A stretch of 39,961 nucleotides of DNA, taken from assembly GCA_016282745.1 (NCBI GenBank), contig JAEELL010000046.1, positions 1 to 39,961 of the forward strand. Reading direction: 5' to 3'. Positions 17,242 through 24,579 of the stretch are shown here, piece after piece. The translations under genes and the position numbers were made by a program. The notes below the pieces were generated by a model. That model saw nothing but the letters and a program-made list of their open reading frames with translations. It was not told the DNA's origin and did no database searches. How positions within the stretch are numbered: the first letter of the stretch is position 1; every line of letters starts with the position of its first letter. The stretch comes from Lachnospiraceae bacterium (lineage in GTDB: Bacteria > Bacillota > Clostridia > Lachnospirales > Lachnospiraceae).

Positions 17242-19480
17242 TATCCTGCAAATTGCCCTCTTTTCCTTTTATCTTCTTAATAAGACGTCTTGTATTCTCT
17301 ATAACACCAACATGATATGTCTTGTAGAGTCTCTTCATCTCCATGTCAATAGCTTTCTGTTCCTGAGGAGTTCTGTTAGGCGGGTTGAATACAGGCTTTG
17401 GTTTTCCCTTGTTTGCCTTTGCTCTCTTGCGTTTGAACTTCAAGTCATTAAAATATCTGACAACATTATACGGAAAAGCAGTAGAGTATTTCTTGTAGTA
17501 TACCTCGTATTTTTCTCTCTCGCCTCTCTCGTACTCTTCCTGTCTTGCGACTTCTTCTCTATGCGCAAGTATACGCCTTTGATCAGGATTTTCAGTATCT
17601 TTAGGAATATATCCAAATAATACATATAACAACCAGATGAAGAATCTTGGGATTGCATATATTGGGTTGTATGTGTACATTTTGTATATTTCTCTGAAAG
17701 GTTTAGCTTCAAGTCTGTTTCTCTCTGCTTTCAGCTTCTGTGCCCTTTCTTTTTCTTTTCTTTCTTTCTCAAGTTTCTGCTGCTCAAGTTTGAGTCTTAC
17801 TGCAACTTCTCTTGGGTCTTCCATTACTTCTTTTGGAAGTTCACCGTTAAGTTCAGCATTCTCCTTGAGTTTTTCTTCAGCCTCCTCTATATCATCAGCC
17901 GTAACCATTCCCGAAGCATTAACTTTATCTCTCTGCTCTTTCTTGCTGTCTAAGATATTGGTATCAACACCTTCTGCCTCACCAAACTCACTTCGGATAT
18001 TCTTCTTTTCTTCTTCAATTCTGGCCCTCTCAGCTGCCTCTCTTGCAGCTTCTTCAGCCTGTCGTCTTTCTTCTTCTTCTTTTGCCTTACGCTCAGCTTC
18101 AAGTCTTGCTCTTTCTCTCTCCTCTGCCTCAATCTCTGCACGTCTTCTCTCAAGCATTTCCTGAACACGTTTCTTTTCTTCTTCTCTCTCACGGCGAATT
18201 CTTTCGCGTTCTTCTCTCTTTGCCTCCTCGATTCGTCTCTTCTCTTCGAGTCTCTGAATTCGCTCCTGTCTTCTCTTTTCTATCTCTTCCTTGAGCGCCT
18301 GTTCTTCCATTCGCTTCTTCTCAACTTCCGCGATATAATTGCGCTCAATGGCTATTGCCTTATCTATCTGAACAAATATCTCATCCGAATCTTCAGGAAG
18401 ATCCTTATTGATAAATGCATTCATCCCCTCGGCTTCGATGTATCCCACAGCTCCGTCTGTATGCAAATCATAAGAACCTGACAAAAGTTCAGACTTATAC
18501 CTTTTTATTACCTTAGGCTTGAATCCACCATAGTTCTTCTTTCCAATAGGAACAAACTCCGTTTCTTCCTTATCGCCTTCTGTGTAAGTTCTAAAAAGCA
18601 TAAGGTTACAGGCCATCATCTGTCCTACATCCTGAAGATACGCTTTGTCCGGATTCAGTGCAGTGTCCTCAACATTTATTTCATAGCCCGCTTTATCATA
18701 ACTTAAGATATACTGCCACAGCGAGAGACATGCTTTTAAATCCACATTCTTCATTATGGCGTTTGTGCGCATAATAGGTGGCTGGACAAAGTTATTCCCC
18801 AGAGTAGTACAAAGTTCTGAACCCTTGTAACCTTCCAAGGTCTTTTTCAATTTTTCAACCCTTTGCCAAATGGTATAGCCACTCTCATTAGTGGACTCAA
18901 GATTTTTCTTGGAATCAATGGATATCTTGACGTTATACACATGACCTCTCTGATCATTTATCTCGTTATCCATCTCCATTTCGAAGACTTCCTCATCTTT
19001 TTCTACTTGTGATAGTTTCTCATACCTAAGCATAATAAAGATGTACAATCTGTCTATAAGAGTATTCACAAAACGGTTCTCGTAAGTCGCGAGACTTTCT
19101 TCTTTGTGAACATTTAGAATCTTAGAAGGTGTTATGGTCCCTCTTTTTTCATCTACGCTCTGAATCAAATCCGTATGCTGAGCCAAATGCTTTATGGATT
19201 CTACTGTAATCTTTCTAGACAGTGCTATCGGAACAACTTCTTCAACGTCAACTATTGTCCTGCTGGGATTTCTGACTACATTATCTACATGAATAAGCCC
19301 ATCCTCTATTGCTTCAACCCAGGATACATCAATACTCTTCTCCATGAGTTTTCGGTTCATGGATACGCTGATGTTTCCTGAGTCTACAAGCCTGTTCATA
19401 TCATCATAGTAATCATTATCCTGCATGTTTCCAAGAGCATCCTGCAACTGCTGATACCATTCTCCATACTTCTCGTTCAA
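17231..19480 (-). CDS. DUF2357-like coiled-coil protein, McrC-like partner of the AAA+ ATPase (749 aa)
   Basis: The N-terminal ~350 residues look like a DUF2357-type domain, a family found with McrB-like ATPases; the stretch A-T-Y-E-N-R-F-V-N-T-L (131-141) is its clearest signature. A long Glu/Arg/Lys coiled coil spans about 368-495 with a second part at 530-595. A short hydrophobic segment follows (about 605-625, YNPIYAIPRFFIWLLYVLFGYIP), suggesting membrane contact, then a basic C-terminus. I could not identify a clear PD-(D/E)xK nuclease motif (D...ExK). The start is TTG at 19480, with GGAAG six bases upstream. It lies 36 bp downstream of the ATPase and overlaps the signal peptidase that follows. 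McrBC-type restriction is the textbook role of such pairs; the location inside a secretion operon and the membrane segments argue for an envelope function. Family call moderately sure, role uncertain. Confidence 0.72.
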   Translation of the reverse strand: MNEKYGEWYQQLQDALGNMQDNDYYDDMNRLVDSGNISVSMNRKLMEKSIDVSWVEAIEDGLIHVDNVVRNPSRTIVDVEEVVPIALSRKITVESIKHLAQHTDLIQSVDEKRGTITPSKILNVHKEESLATYENRFVNTLIDRLYIFIMLRYEKLSQVEKDEEVFEMEMDNEINDQRGHVYNVKISIDSKKNLESTNESGYTIWQRVEKLKKTLEGYKGSELCTTLGNNFVQPPIMRTNAIMKNVDLKACLSLWQYILSYDKAGYEINVEDTALNPDKAYLQDVGQMMACNLMLFRTYTEGDKEETEFVPIGKKNYGGFKPKVIKRYKSELLSGSYDLHTDGAVGYIEAEGMNAFINKDLPEDSDEIFVQIDKAIAIERNYIAEVEKKRMEEQALKEEIEKRRQERIQRLEEKRRIEEAKREERERIRREREEEKKRVQEMLERRRAEIEAEERERARLEAERKAKEEEERRQAEEAAREAAERARIEEEKKNIRSEFGEAEGVDTNILDSKKEQRDKVNASGMVTADDIEEAEEKLKENAELNGELPKEVMEDPREVAVRLKLEQQKLEKERKEKERAQKLKAERNRLEAKPFREIYKMYTYNPIYAIPRFFIWLLYVLFGYIPKDTENPDQRRILAHREEVARQEEYERGEREKYEVYYKKYSTAFPYNVVRYFNDLKFKRKRAKANKGKPKPVFNPPNRTPQEQKAIDMEMKRLYKTYHVGVIENTRRLIKKIKGKEGNLQDNAA

Positions 19481-19516
19481 TAGCTCTTCCTTCCCTTTCT
19501 AAGTCGTGTAAGCATG

Positions 19517-21079
19517 TTAAAACAGTTTCTGCAATCTCTCAAGATATGCAATGGACTCTGCCATTCTGTTTTTTCCGAAGGACTTGTTCATATATACCAC
19601 AAGTTCCTTAAGTTCGTCTCTAAGCATAGCTAAGTTGAGTGACTCAAACTTACGGAATATCTTTGTTGCAAGAACGTAATCTATTCCATCCAGTTCATCT
19701 CCTCCACATGCTACATAAACAGGAACAAACATGTTCATCTGTTTAATAATACGGTTACCAAAAGCTACACGCAGTTTGTCAATTACCCAAAGGTCAAGCT
19801 GATGTATCTTCTTAAGATTTTCTTCTGAAACCGGATATTTTTCAAATGCTTCATTGAACATAGCATTTAAGTGTTCAAAACTTAGTGAAAGCGGTTCTGT
19901 GTCTTCCGCCTCAAATGCAACACCCTTCGCATCAAGATTGATAGGCTGCGCACGGTCATATACCTTATCAGAAATAGCATATGTGGAATCATCGTTATTA
20001 GCCGTTCCAACATACCAGATATTCTGAGGTATTCTGAGTTTTCCATGATCCAGATTTACCGGATCCGAACTCCATACATTAGGTACAATGTCAAGTTCCC
20101 ACTCATCTGCATTCGGCATTTCAAGAATAGAAAGCATCTCTGCAAAATAGTACTCAATTCTCGCGATATTCATCTCGTCGAGAAGGATTAAGTTAACATT
20201 GTCATTGTAACTTGCTTCATATATTCTTCTAAGAACTTCTGTCTCATTGAAGTTCTTTGTAAATTCATTGAAGTAACCAAAAAGTTCTGTTCTGTCACGC
20301 CATGAAGGCTGAACAGATGCAATAGTTGTATCTACCTGTAAAAACTTACCGAATGAATATGGGAGGGATGTTTTACCTGTTCCGGAAATACCCTGAAGGA
20401 TAATAAGCTTTGTAGAAGCCATACCTGCCATAAACAATCTGATTGTCTTTATATCGTAGTAGAGATGCATTCTTGAACATGCAAAAAGTCTGAACCTCTC
20501 GCAAATTCCTTCAAGAGTAATCTCATTGTCATATTCAGGTGGTGTATAATCCTTGTAGAACATATCCACTTCGAAGAGTTTTGAGAAACGTCTTGTCGAT
20601 GTGATAATGATACCTTCTTCACCCGCTGCCTGCTGAATATTCTCAGCATCTTCATTTTCAAAGTCTGTCTGTGAAAGACTTAATGCCGGTCCTGAGCCTC
20701 CGCCAATCTGTGCAACCTTCATTGCCATGATTTCGTCTTTTTCCTTGACCATCTTAATAACCTGTTTCTGGAGAACCGCTATCTCTTCCAGCAGATCTTC
20801 ATTGCTGACTATGGAATGTCTAAATCTGATATACTTTCGAATCGCCATTACAATCAGCAGTGCGATCAAAAAATACACCGCAATAACCAAAACTATAGCT
20901 AAAATGGCAAGAATCCACTCAGCCGTAGTAAACTTCTCGGAATATGACTTGAAAATGTCTATGTATTTTTTTACGTTGAATATCTTGAGAATTCCTTCAC
21001 CTATACCTCTGAATATTGTGGCATATCCCTGAAGCATCTCTGAGATAAATTCAAAAAACCATCTCAAAAATCCGTCCAT
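19517..21079 (-). CDS. Membrane-anchored McrB-like AAA+ ATPase (520 aa)
   Basis: This is an AAA+ NTPase tethered to the membrane. An amphipathic N-terminus is followed by a transmembrane segment (about residues 52-80) and a short coiled coil (95-120). The ATPase core has Walker A G-I-S-G-T-G-K-T-S (230-238), Walker B L-I-L-L-D-E (297-302), a G-T-A-N-N-D-D sensor-like motif (358-364) and D-K-V-Y-D-R with a likely arginine finger (Arg376). The N-x-x-D-type motif after Walker B is typical of the McrB/dynein/MoxR-related branch. Ordinary McrB has an N-terminal DNA-binding domain and no membrane helix; here that part is replaced by the anchor. It sits between a signal peptidase and its DUF2357 partner, with ribosome binding site AGGGGTG. 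It probably powers assembly, sorting or quality control of exported fibre subunits (inference). A membrane-associated defence role is the main alternative. Confidence 0.9.
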   Translation of the reverse strand: MDGFLRWFFEFISEMLQGYATIFRGIGEGILKIFNVKKYIDIFKSYSEKFTTAEWILAILAIVLVIAVYFLIALLIVMAIRKYIRFRHSIVSNEDLLEEIAVLQKQVIKMVKEKDEIMAMKVAQIGGGSGPALSLSQTDFENEDAENIQQAAGEEGIIITSTRRFSKLFEVDMFYKDYTPPEYDNEITLEGICERFRLFACSRMHLYYDIKTIRLFMAGMASTKLIILQGISGTGKTSLPYSFGKFLQVDTTIASVQPSWRDRTELFGYFNEFTKNFNETEVLRRIYEASYNDNVNLILLDEMNIARIEYYFAEMLSILEMPNADEWELDIVPNVWSSDPVNLDHGKLRIPQNIWYVGTANNDDSTYAISDKVYDRAQPINLDAKGVAFEAEDTEPLSLSFEHLNAMFNEAFEKYPVSEENLKKIHQLDLWVIDKLRVAFGNRIIKQMNMFVPVYVACGGDELDGIDYVLATKIFRKFESLNLAMLRDELKELVVYMNKSFGKNRMAESIAYLERLQKLF

Positions 21080-21176
21080 ACAGTCACCCCTTGCTTTTCA
21101 TCATGCTTATTCAGCAATACTCAATTTGTTTTCATGTTTCTTTTTCTGTAATGTCGGTCAGTTATTTGACAACTTA

Positions 21177-21935
21177 CTACTCTGCATCCTCTGCCGTTTC
21201 CACTACAGTATCCAAAATATCCTCAGCAGGATGCTCTTCCGCCGCCTTTGCCTTTGCTGCCGCTTCCGCCTCAGCAGTGGCCTTTGCTGCCGCCTCAGCA
21301 GCGGCTTTTTCCTCTTCTTTCTTCTGTTTAGCAAGATATTCTTCGATAGCTTTCTGCTTAATTGCTTCTTCGTCTTCCTCTGAGATTTCTCCATTCTTTA
21401 CTTCGATAAGTGCAACAATGAACTTATAAAGCTCAAACAGGAAGATAATTGCTATAGGAATAATAATGCAGATAAAGAATCCCTTCTGAGTCTGAATAAA
21501 GCTGAGTGCAACACCAACTTTTCCAAAGCTCTTTCCTGTCCACTGTCCAATAATATCAACTGCCTCAACCGGAAGTTCATCATCAACCGGGTTGTTATCA
21601 CCTCGTGTAATAAAACTTCTCGTATTATCCTTTTCTTCGATTTTGACAATTCTATGGGTATTGATGATTCTCTGATTATCTACGATTGTATAGAAAGTAA
21701 TAACATCATTCTCCTTTAAATCGTAAAGATCATCAATCTTGTGCACTATAATAAGATCCCCTTTGCTGAATGTCGGTTTCATTGAGTCTGACTGTACACT
21801 CATAGGCGTGTACCCAAACAGTCTTGCAACTCCTTCATTCTTTGTGGAAGTAAGAACTGTCAATGTAATAATAAATGCCAAAATCAATAATACCCACGCT
21901 AATACATCTGCTGCTACTTTTAATACTTTTTTCAT
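21177..21935 (-). CDS. SipW-type signal peptidase I, copy 2, with Ala/Glu/Lys-rich tail (252 aa)
   Basis: This is a second Ser-His signal peptidase. The N-terminal helix is at about 8-29; catalytic Ser51 lies in S-D-S-M-K-P-T, His94 in N-T-H-R-I-V and Asp113 in R-G-D-N-N. A second membrane helix covers about 153-178. The cytosolic tail carries SEEDEEAIKQKAIEEYLAKQ (185-204), parallel to the other peptidase's tail, then a low-complexity Ala/Lys/Glu helix and an acidic end. Compared with copy 1 the pocket sequence differs clearly, so the two may prefer different substrates. It is placed 97 bp before the AAA+ gene and 108 bp after the anchored subunit paralogue. Ribosome binding site AAAAGGA. 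The long Ala-rich tail is unusual for signal peptidases and may be an interaction surface. Confidence 0.92.
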   Translation of the reverse strand: MKKVLKVAADVLAWVLLILAFIITLTVLTSTKNEGVARLFGYTPMSVQSDSMKPTFSKGDLIIVHKIDDLYDLKENDVITFYTIVDNQRIINTHRIVKIEEKDNTRSFITRGDNNPVDDELPVEAVDIIGQWTGKSFGKVGVALSFIQTQKGFFICIIIPIAIIFLFELYKFIVALIEVKNGEISEEDEEAIKQKAIEEYLAKQKKEEEKAAAEAAAKATAEAEAAAKAKAAEEHPAEDILDTVVETAEDAE

Positions 21936-22043
21936 AATCTTTGTTTCCTTTTCGTAATATTATTCTGCTGAAATTGTTATGTATAAATACCTTTATAATT
22001 ATTGCATTGAAGTTACAATCGACATTATAACCTCAAATAAACA

Positions 22044-22757
22044 CTAGGTTGCTTCTACTATATTGAACTGCATCTGAAACTTAATGGTTCCTCCAATTAT
22101 GTCATCAATACAGTCAGGGTCATTTCCCTCTAACCATATAACCACAGTATATTTGTCTCTGTCCTTTGGTTTGAAATCCTTTCGTCTTTCCTTCATTACA
22201 ATATTGGAAGACAAGAACTCTTTGTCGCAATCACTCTCCATACCCTGGCCATTGGACTTTGTCTTGCCGTAAACCACTTTCTCGCCATTTTGATATACTG
22301 TAACTCTGACTGCATCATCCACATTCTTTGTGACATTCTGAATAATCAGCTGTCCATCATAAGTTAATGTGTCGCTTCCTGAATTTATAAGATAAAAAGT
22401 GTATGCTATATAATTGTTTCCATTGTGGCTACCATTTATCTTATCGAGATTGGCCGGCAAATCCTCTCCGCTAATATTGGTCATATCGTATACAATATTT
22501 GCGTTAAGCTGTGATATGGACTTGTCATAATCCGGAGTCTCTGAAAGGCACAAGCCCTGCTTTGCCATGTCATATTTGTTAACCTTTACTGTAAAACTGC
22601 CAAACTTATCATAGAAGTATGATACAGCGTATGCAACCGCCAGTATCGCGACTAATAATCCTACCAAAAGTGCCAGCACTCTCGATACCAGAGCATGTCT
22701 CTTTACTTCTTTAACAGTTCTTCGCAGTTCTACAACATTTTTTGTATTCTCTGCCAA
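22044..22757 (-). CDS. Membrane-anchored TasA/camelysin-like paralogue (237 aa)
   Basis: A basic cytosolic head (residues 1-26) leads into a transmembrane helix (about 27-47) and a beta-rich extracellular domain. The C-terminal motif V-I-W-L-E-G-N-D-P-D-C (207-216 region) followed by G-G-T-I-K-F-Q-M-Q-F matches the end of the main fibre subunit (V-W-L-E-G-E-D-K-T-C ... G-T-W-S-F-E-T-K-F), so the two proteins share a fold. The head is longer than a cleavable signal peptide, so it may be a retained base or nucleator, comparable in role to TapA (inference). The start appears to be TTG at 22757, ten bases after AAAAGGGG; a nearby ATG is in another frame. A set of 17-bp repeats lies just upstream. 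Confidence 0.8.
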   Translation of the reverse strand: MAENTKNVVELRRTVKEVKRHALVSRVLALLVGLLVAILAVAYAVSYFYDKFGSFTVKVNKYDMAKQGLCLSETPDYDKSISQLNANIVYDMTNISGEDLPANLDKINGSHNGNNYIAYTFYLINSGSDTLTYDGQLIIQNVTKNVDDAVRVTVYQNGEKVVYGKTKSNGQGMESDCDKEFLSSNIVMKERRKDFKPKDRDKYTVVIWLEGNDPDCIDDIIGGTIKFQMQFNIVEAT

Positions 22758-22798
22758 GATATCATCGCCCCTTTTCTGTTTTCCATATTTCCCTTATT

Positions 22799-22849
22799 AC
22801 ACGTTTTCCTTTTTTACATGTTTTCCCTTTTTACATGTTTTCCTTTTTT
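22799..22849 (-). repeat. Three tandem 17-bp repeats in the operon leader
   Basis: Three consecutive 17-bp units (22799-22815, 22816-22832, 22833-22849), differing by one or two bases, lie between the EAL gene and the anchored paralogue, with degenerate half-units on both sides. On the minus strand each reads roughly AAAAAAGGAAAACATGT, that is a Shine-Dalgarno-like AGGA spaced correctly before an ATG that is followed at once by a TAA from the next unit. They may serve as ribosome decoys or start-stop elements, or be slippage products. Confidence 0.6.
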
Positions 22850-22907
22850 ACGTTTTTTTGCATGTTCCTCTTGGACACTGTTCAAAAATCAACCTTACCG
22901 GTTCTCT

Positions 22908-22932
22908 GAAATCATCCTGCAAGGATAATTTC
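22908..22932 (-). other. Hairpin just after the EAL gene stop
   Basis: GAAATTATCC and GGATGATTTC pair over 10 bp with one G-U and a 5-nt loop, three bases past the stop codon. There is no following T-tract, so it is more likely a transcript-processing or stabilising hairpin than a terminator. Confidence 0.45.
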
Positions 22933-22935
22933 GGA

Positions 22936-23697
22936 TCACTCCTCACCGTTCTTCTTTCTCAGGTATCTCTCTCCCACAAACTTACCTATGAGAGGTCCCG
23001 TACCATAAAGACACTGTGCCTGGTATAGTTTTTCAGCCTGCTCCACAGTGGAAACTCCATCTGCAATGGATTCTGCTCCAAGTCCCTGTGCAAACTCAAC
23101 CATGGAACTTACAGCAGAGAGAGATCTGTCATCATCCTTCAGATAACCAATGATTGCCCTGCTAAGCTGCACATAATCAACAGGAAAATACGCAAGTCTC
23201 ATCAGCGGTGAGTTAACTCCGCCAAACTCTGTAATCATAAAGTGAAATCCTCTGTTGCGAAGATTCTCAATATTCCTGCTGTGCAGCTGATTGCCATCTA
23301 CCAATATATCCGGCGTCAGTTCAAAACATATCCTGTTAGTGTCTATCTCCGCCTCCTCGAGAATCTTTACAATAGTGTGTTGCATGCCTCTCATCTCAAG
23401 ATACTTCAAAGGCATATATACAGACATCCATCTAAAATAATAATCTCTCTTCTGGAGGTTTTTGACCGATTCCAAAACCTGAGCCAACTCAAGTTCAAAT
23501 AGAGATACACACTGATTGCTAAGTTCTGCTACCTTGCGATAATTCTCCGGCATCAGAGTACCAAGATCCGGTGTATTCAGTTTTGTCTTAGATTGGAGAA
23601 AAGTAATGTCGCCTGATTCAAATCCTCGAATGCCTCGATAAAGAACCTCAACAGCTCTCAATCCTCCAACTTTAGTCTCCATAACTTCATTTTCCAT
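22936..23697 (-). CDS. Degenerate EAL-domain protein (253 aa)
   Basis: The whole protein is one EAL domain, the fold of c-di-GMP phosphodiesterases, with no sensor domain. The first motif is E-V-L-Y-R (Glu and Arg kept) and F-E-L-T keeps the next Glu. Other catalytic positions are changed: the VNxS Asn is Tyr, DDFG is T-E-F-G, the K-x-D motif reads Q-L-S, A-E-G-V-E reads A-D-G-V-S, and the late Gln is missing. It is therefore probably not an active phosphodiesterase, and may be a c-di-GMP receptor or a protein-interaction module. It is first in the fibre secretion operon, behind a perfect-consensus promoter and a ~70-nt leader, which suggests it gates the machinery in response to c-di-GMP (inference). 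The ribosome binding site is weak (GAGAGATAAAG). No GGDEF partner is in the window. Confidence 0.85.
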   Translation of the reverse strand: MENEVMETKVGGLRAVEVLYRGIRGFESGDITFLQSKTKLNTPDLGTLMPENYRKVAELSNQCVSLFELELAQVLESVKNLQKRDYYFRWMSVYMPLKYLEMRGMQHTIVKILEEAEIDTNRICFELTPDILVDGNQLHSRNIENLRNRGFHFMITEFGGVNSPLMRLAYFPVDYVQLSRAIIGYLKDDDRSLSAVSSMVEFAQGLGAESIADGVSTVEQAEKLYQAQCLYGTGPLIGKFVGERYLRKKNGEE

Positions 23698-23730
23698 ACT
23701 TTATCTCTCTTATTCTTCTTTTGAAAATAA

Positions 23731-23748
23731 ATGCCATAAAAATAGCAT
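23731..23748 (-). promoter_or_regulatory. Inverted repeat in the operon leader
   Basis: ATGCCAT and ATAGCAT flank a 4-bp A-run, an imperfect dyad about 20-35 nt after the predicted transcript start and upstream of the EAL ribosome binding site. It may be an operator or small RNA hairpin. Confidence 0.3.
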
Positions 23749-23773
23749 ATTCCGACAGTTATTCTTATATAAA

Positions 23774-23802
23774 ATTATAAGTTTTTAGGTCAAATATGTC
23801 AA
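23774..23802 (-). promoter_or_regulatory. Perfect-consensus promoter of the fibre secretion operon
   Basis: On the minus strand TTGACA (23802-23797) and TATAAT (23779-23774) are separated by exactly 17 bp. Both hexamers match the housekeeping-sigma consensus fully. Initiation near 23767 gives a ~70-nt leader before the EAL gene. Such strength implies high or repressor-controlled transcription. Confidence 0.8.
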
Positions 23803-23833
23803 GAAAAATGGCATTTTGCACAAACCCATAAAA

Positions 23834-23875
23834 TGAAAAAAAGTACCTCTGAAAGATTTATTACAAAGATACTTT
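23834..23875 (-). terminator. Terminator of the two-component operon
   Basis: On the minus strand AAAGTATCTTTG pairs with CAGAGGTACTTT (12 bp, two G-U) around a ~12-nt loop and is followed by a run of Ts. It lies about 33 bp after the response regulator stop and insulates it from the strong promoter of the EAL operon. Confidence 0.75.
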
Positions 23876-23907
23876 TCATTTAACTGTTATATATTATTAT
23901 TTTGAAT

Positions 23908-24561
23908 TCAATCCAATCCATTCTTTACTGCGAATACTGCCAACTGTGTTCTATCCTTCAATTGCATTTTTTCCAGAACTTTGGAAATGATATTTCTGAC
24001 AGTTCCGTCACTTAGAAACAATTCTGCTGCAATTTCCTTGTTATCGTATCCCTGGGCTACCAACTTTACTACGTCAAGTTCACGCTCTGTCAGATCTGAA
24101 ATCTTATCATCTCCTGCAAAACTATTGTTTTTCTTACTTTGCTCATATCCACTGAGCATAACCTTATATACACTCTCGCCAAAAACATTTATTCCATTGT
24201 ATACACTCTTGATTCCGGCGATTATTTTCTCGTCTTCCATTTCTTTTAGAATGTATCCGTCAGCTCCGCTTTTTATCGCTTTGTCTATTGTCTCTTTGTC
24301 ATCAAAAGTCGTAAGCACCAGCGCTTTCGTATTAGGACACTTTTCCTTTATGGCTGCAATTCCATAAGCCCCGTCATAATCAGGCATCCTCATGTCCATG
24401 AGTACTATGTCAGGCTCATATACTTTTGCCATGTCGAAAGCCTGCTTTCCGTTTTCTGCAAGTGAAACCACTTCTATCTCTTCATCCTGCTCAAGAATGG
24501 CTTTCAAACCCTGTCTTAATATTTTGATGTCATCTGCAATTATTACTTTTATCTTTTTCAT
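23908..24561 (-). CDS. NarL/FixJ-family response regulator (217 aa)
   Basis: The receiver domain spans about 1-120, with acidic pocket Asp10-Asp11, phospho-acceptor Asp56 (V-L-M-D-M-R-M-P), a conserved Thr and Lys (Y-I-L-K). A LuxR-type helix-turn-helix follows at about 150-215 (L-T-E-R-E-L-D-V-V-K-L-V-A-Q-G-Y-D-N-K-E-I-A). Length and layout are typical of the family. It follows its kinase by 18 bp with ribosome binding site GAGAGG. The cognate target is unknown; the adjacent fibre locus is an obvious candidate but no site proves this. Confidence 0.95.
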   Translation of the reverse strand: MKKIKVIIADDIKILRQGLKAILEQDEEIEVVSLAENGKQAFDMAKVYEPDIVLMDMRMPDYDGAYGIAAIKEKCPNTKALVLTTFDDKETIDKAIKSGADGYILKEMEDEKIIAGIKSVYNGINVFGESVYKVMLSGYEQSKKNNSFAGDDKISDLTERELDVVKLVAQGYDNKEIAAELFLSDGTVRNIISKVLEKMQLKDRTQLAVFAVKNGLD

Positions 24562-24579
24562 ACGTGCCTCTCATTTTTT

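Noticed and set aside
17637-18164. 175-codon plus-strand frame opposite the coiled coil
   Set aside because: The Ser/Leu/Phe-rich product is the antisense of GAA/GAG/AAG/CGT codons in the coiled-coil gene.
17231-21079. Ordinary McrBC restriction system in a defence island
   Set aside because: Membrane segments on both proteins, flanking signal peptidases with overlapping genes, and no visible DNA-binding or nuclease motif; not excluded, but less likely.
22799-22849. CRISPR-like array
   Set aside because: The 17-bp units are directly adjacent without spacers.
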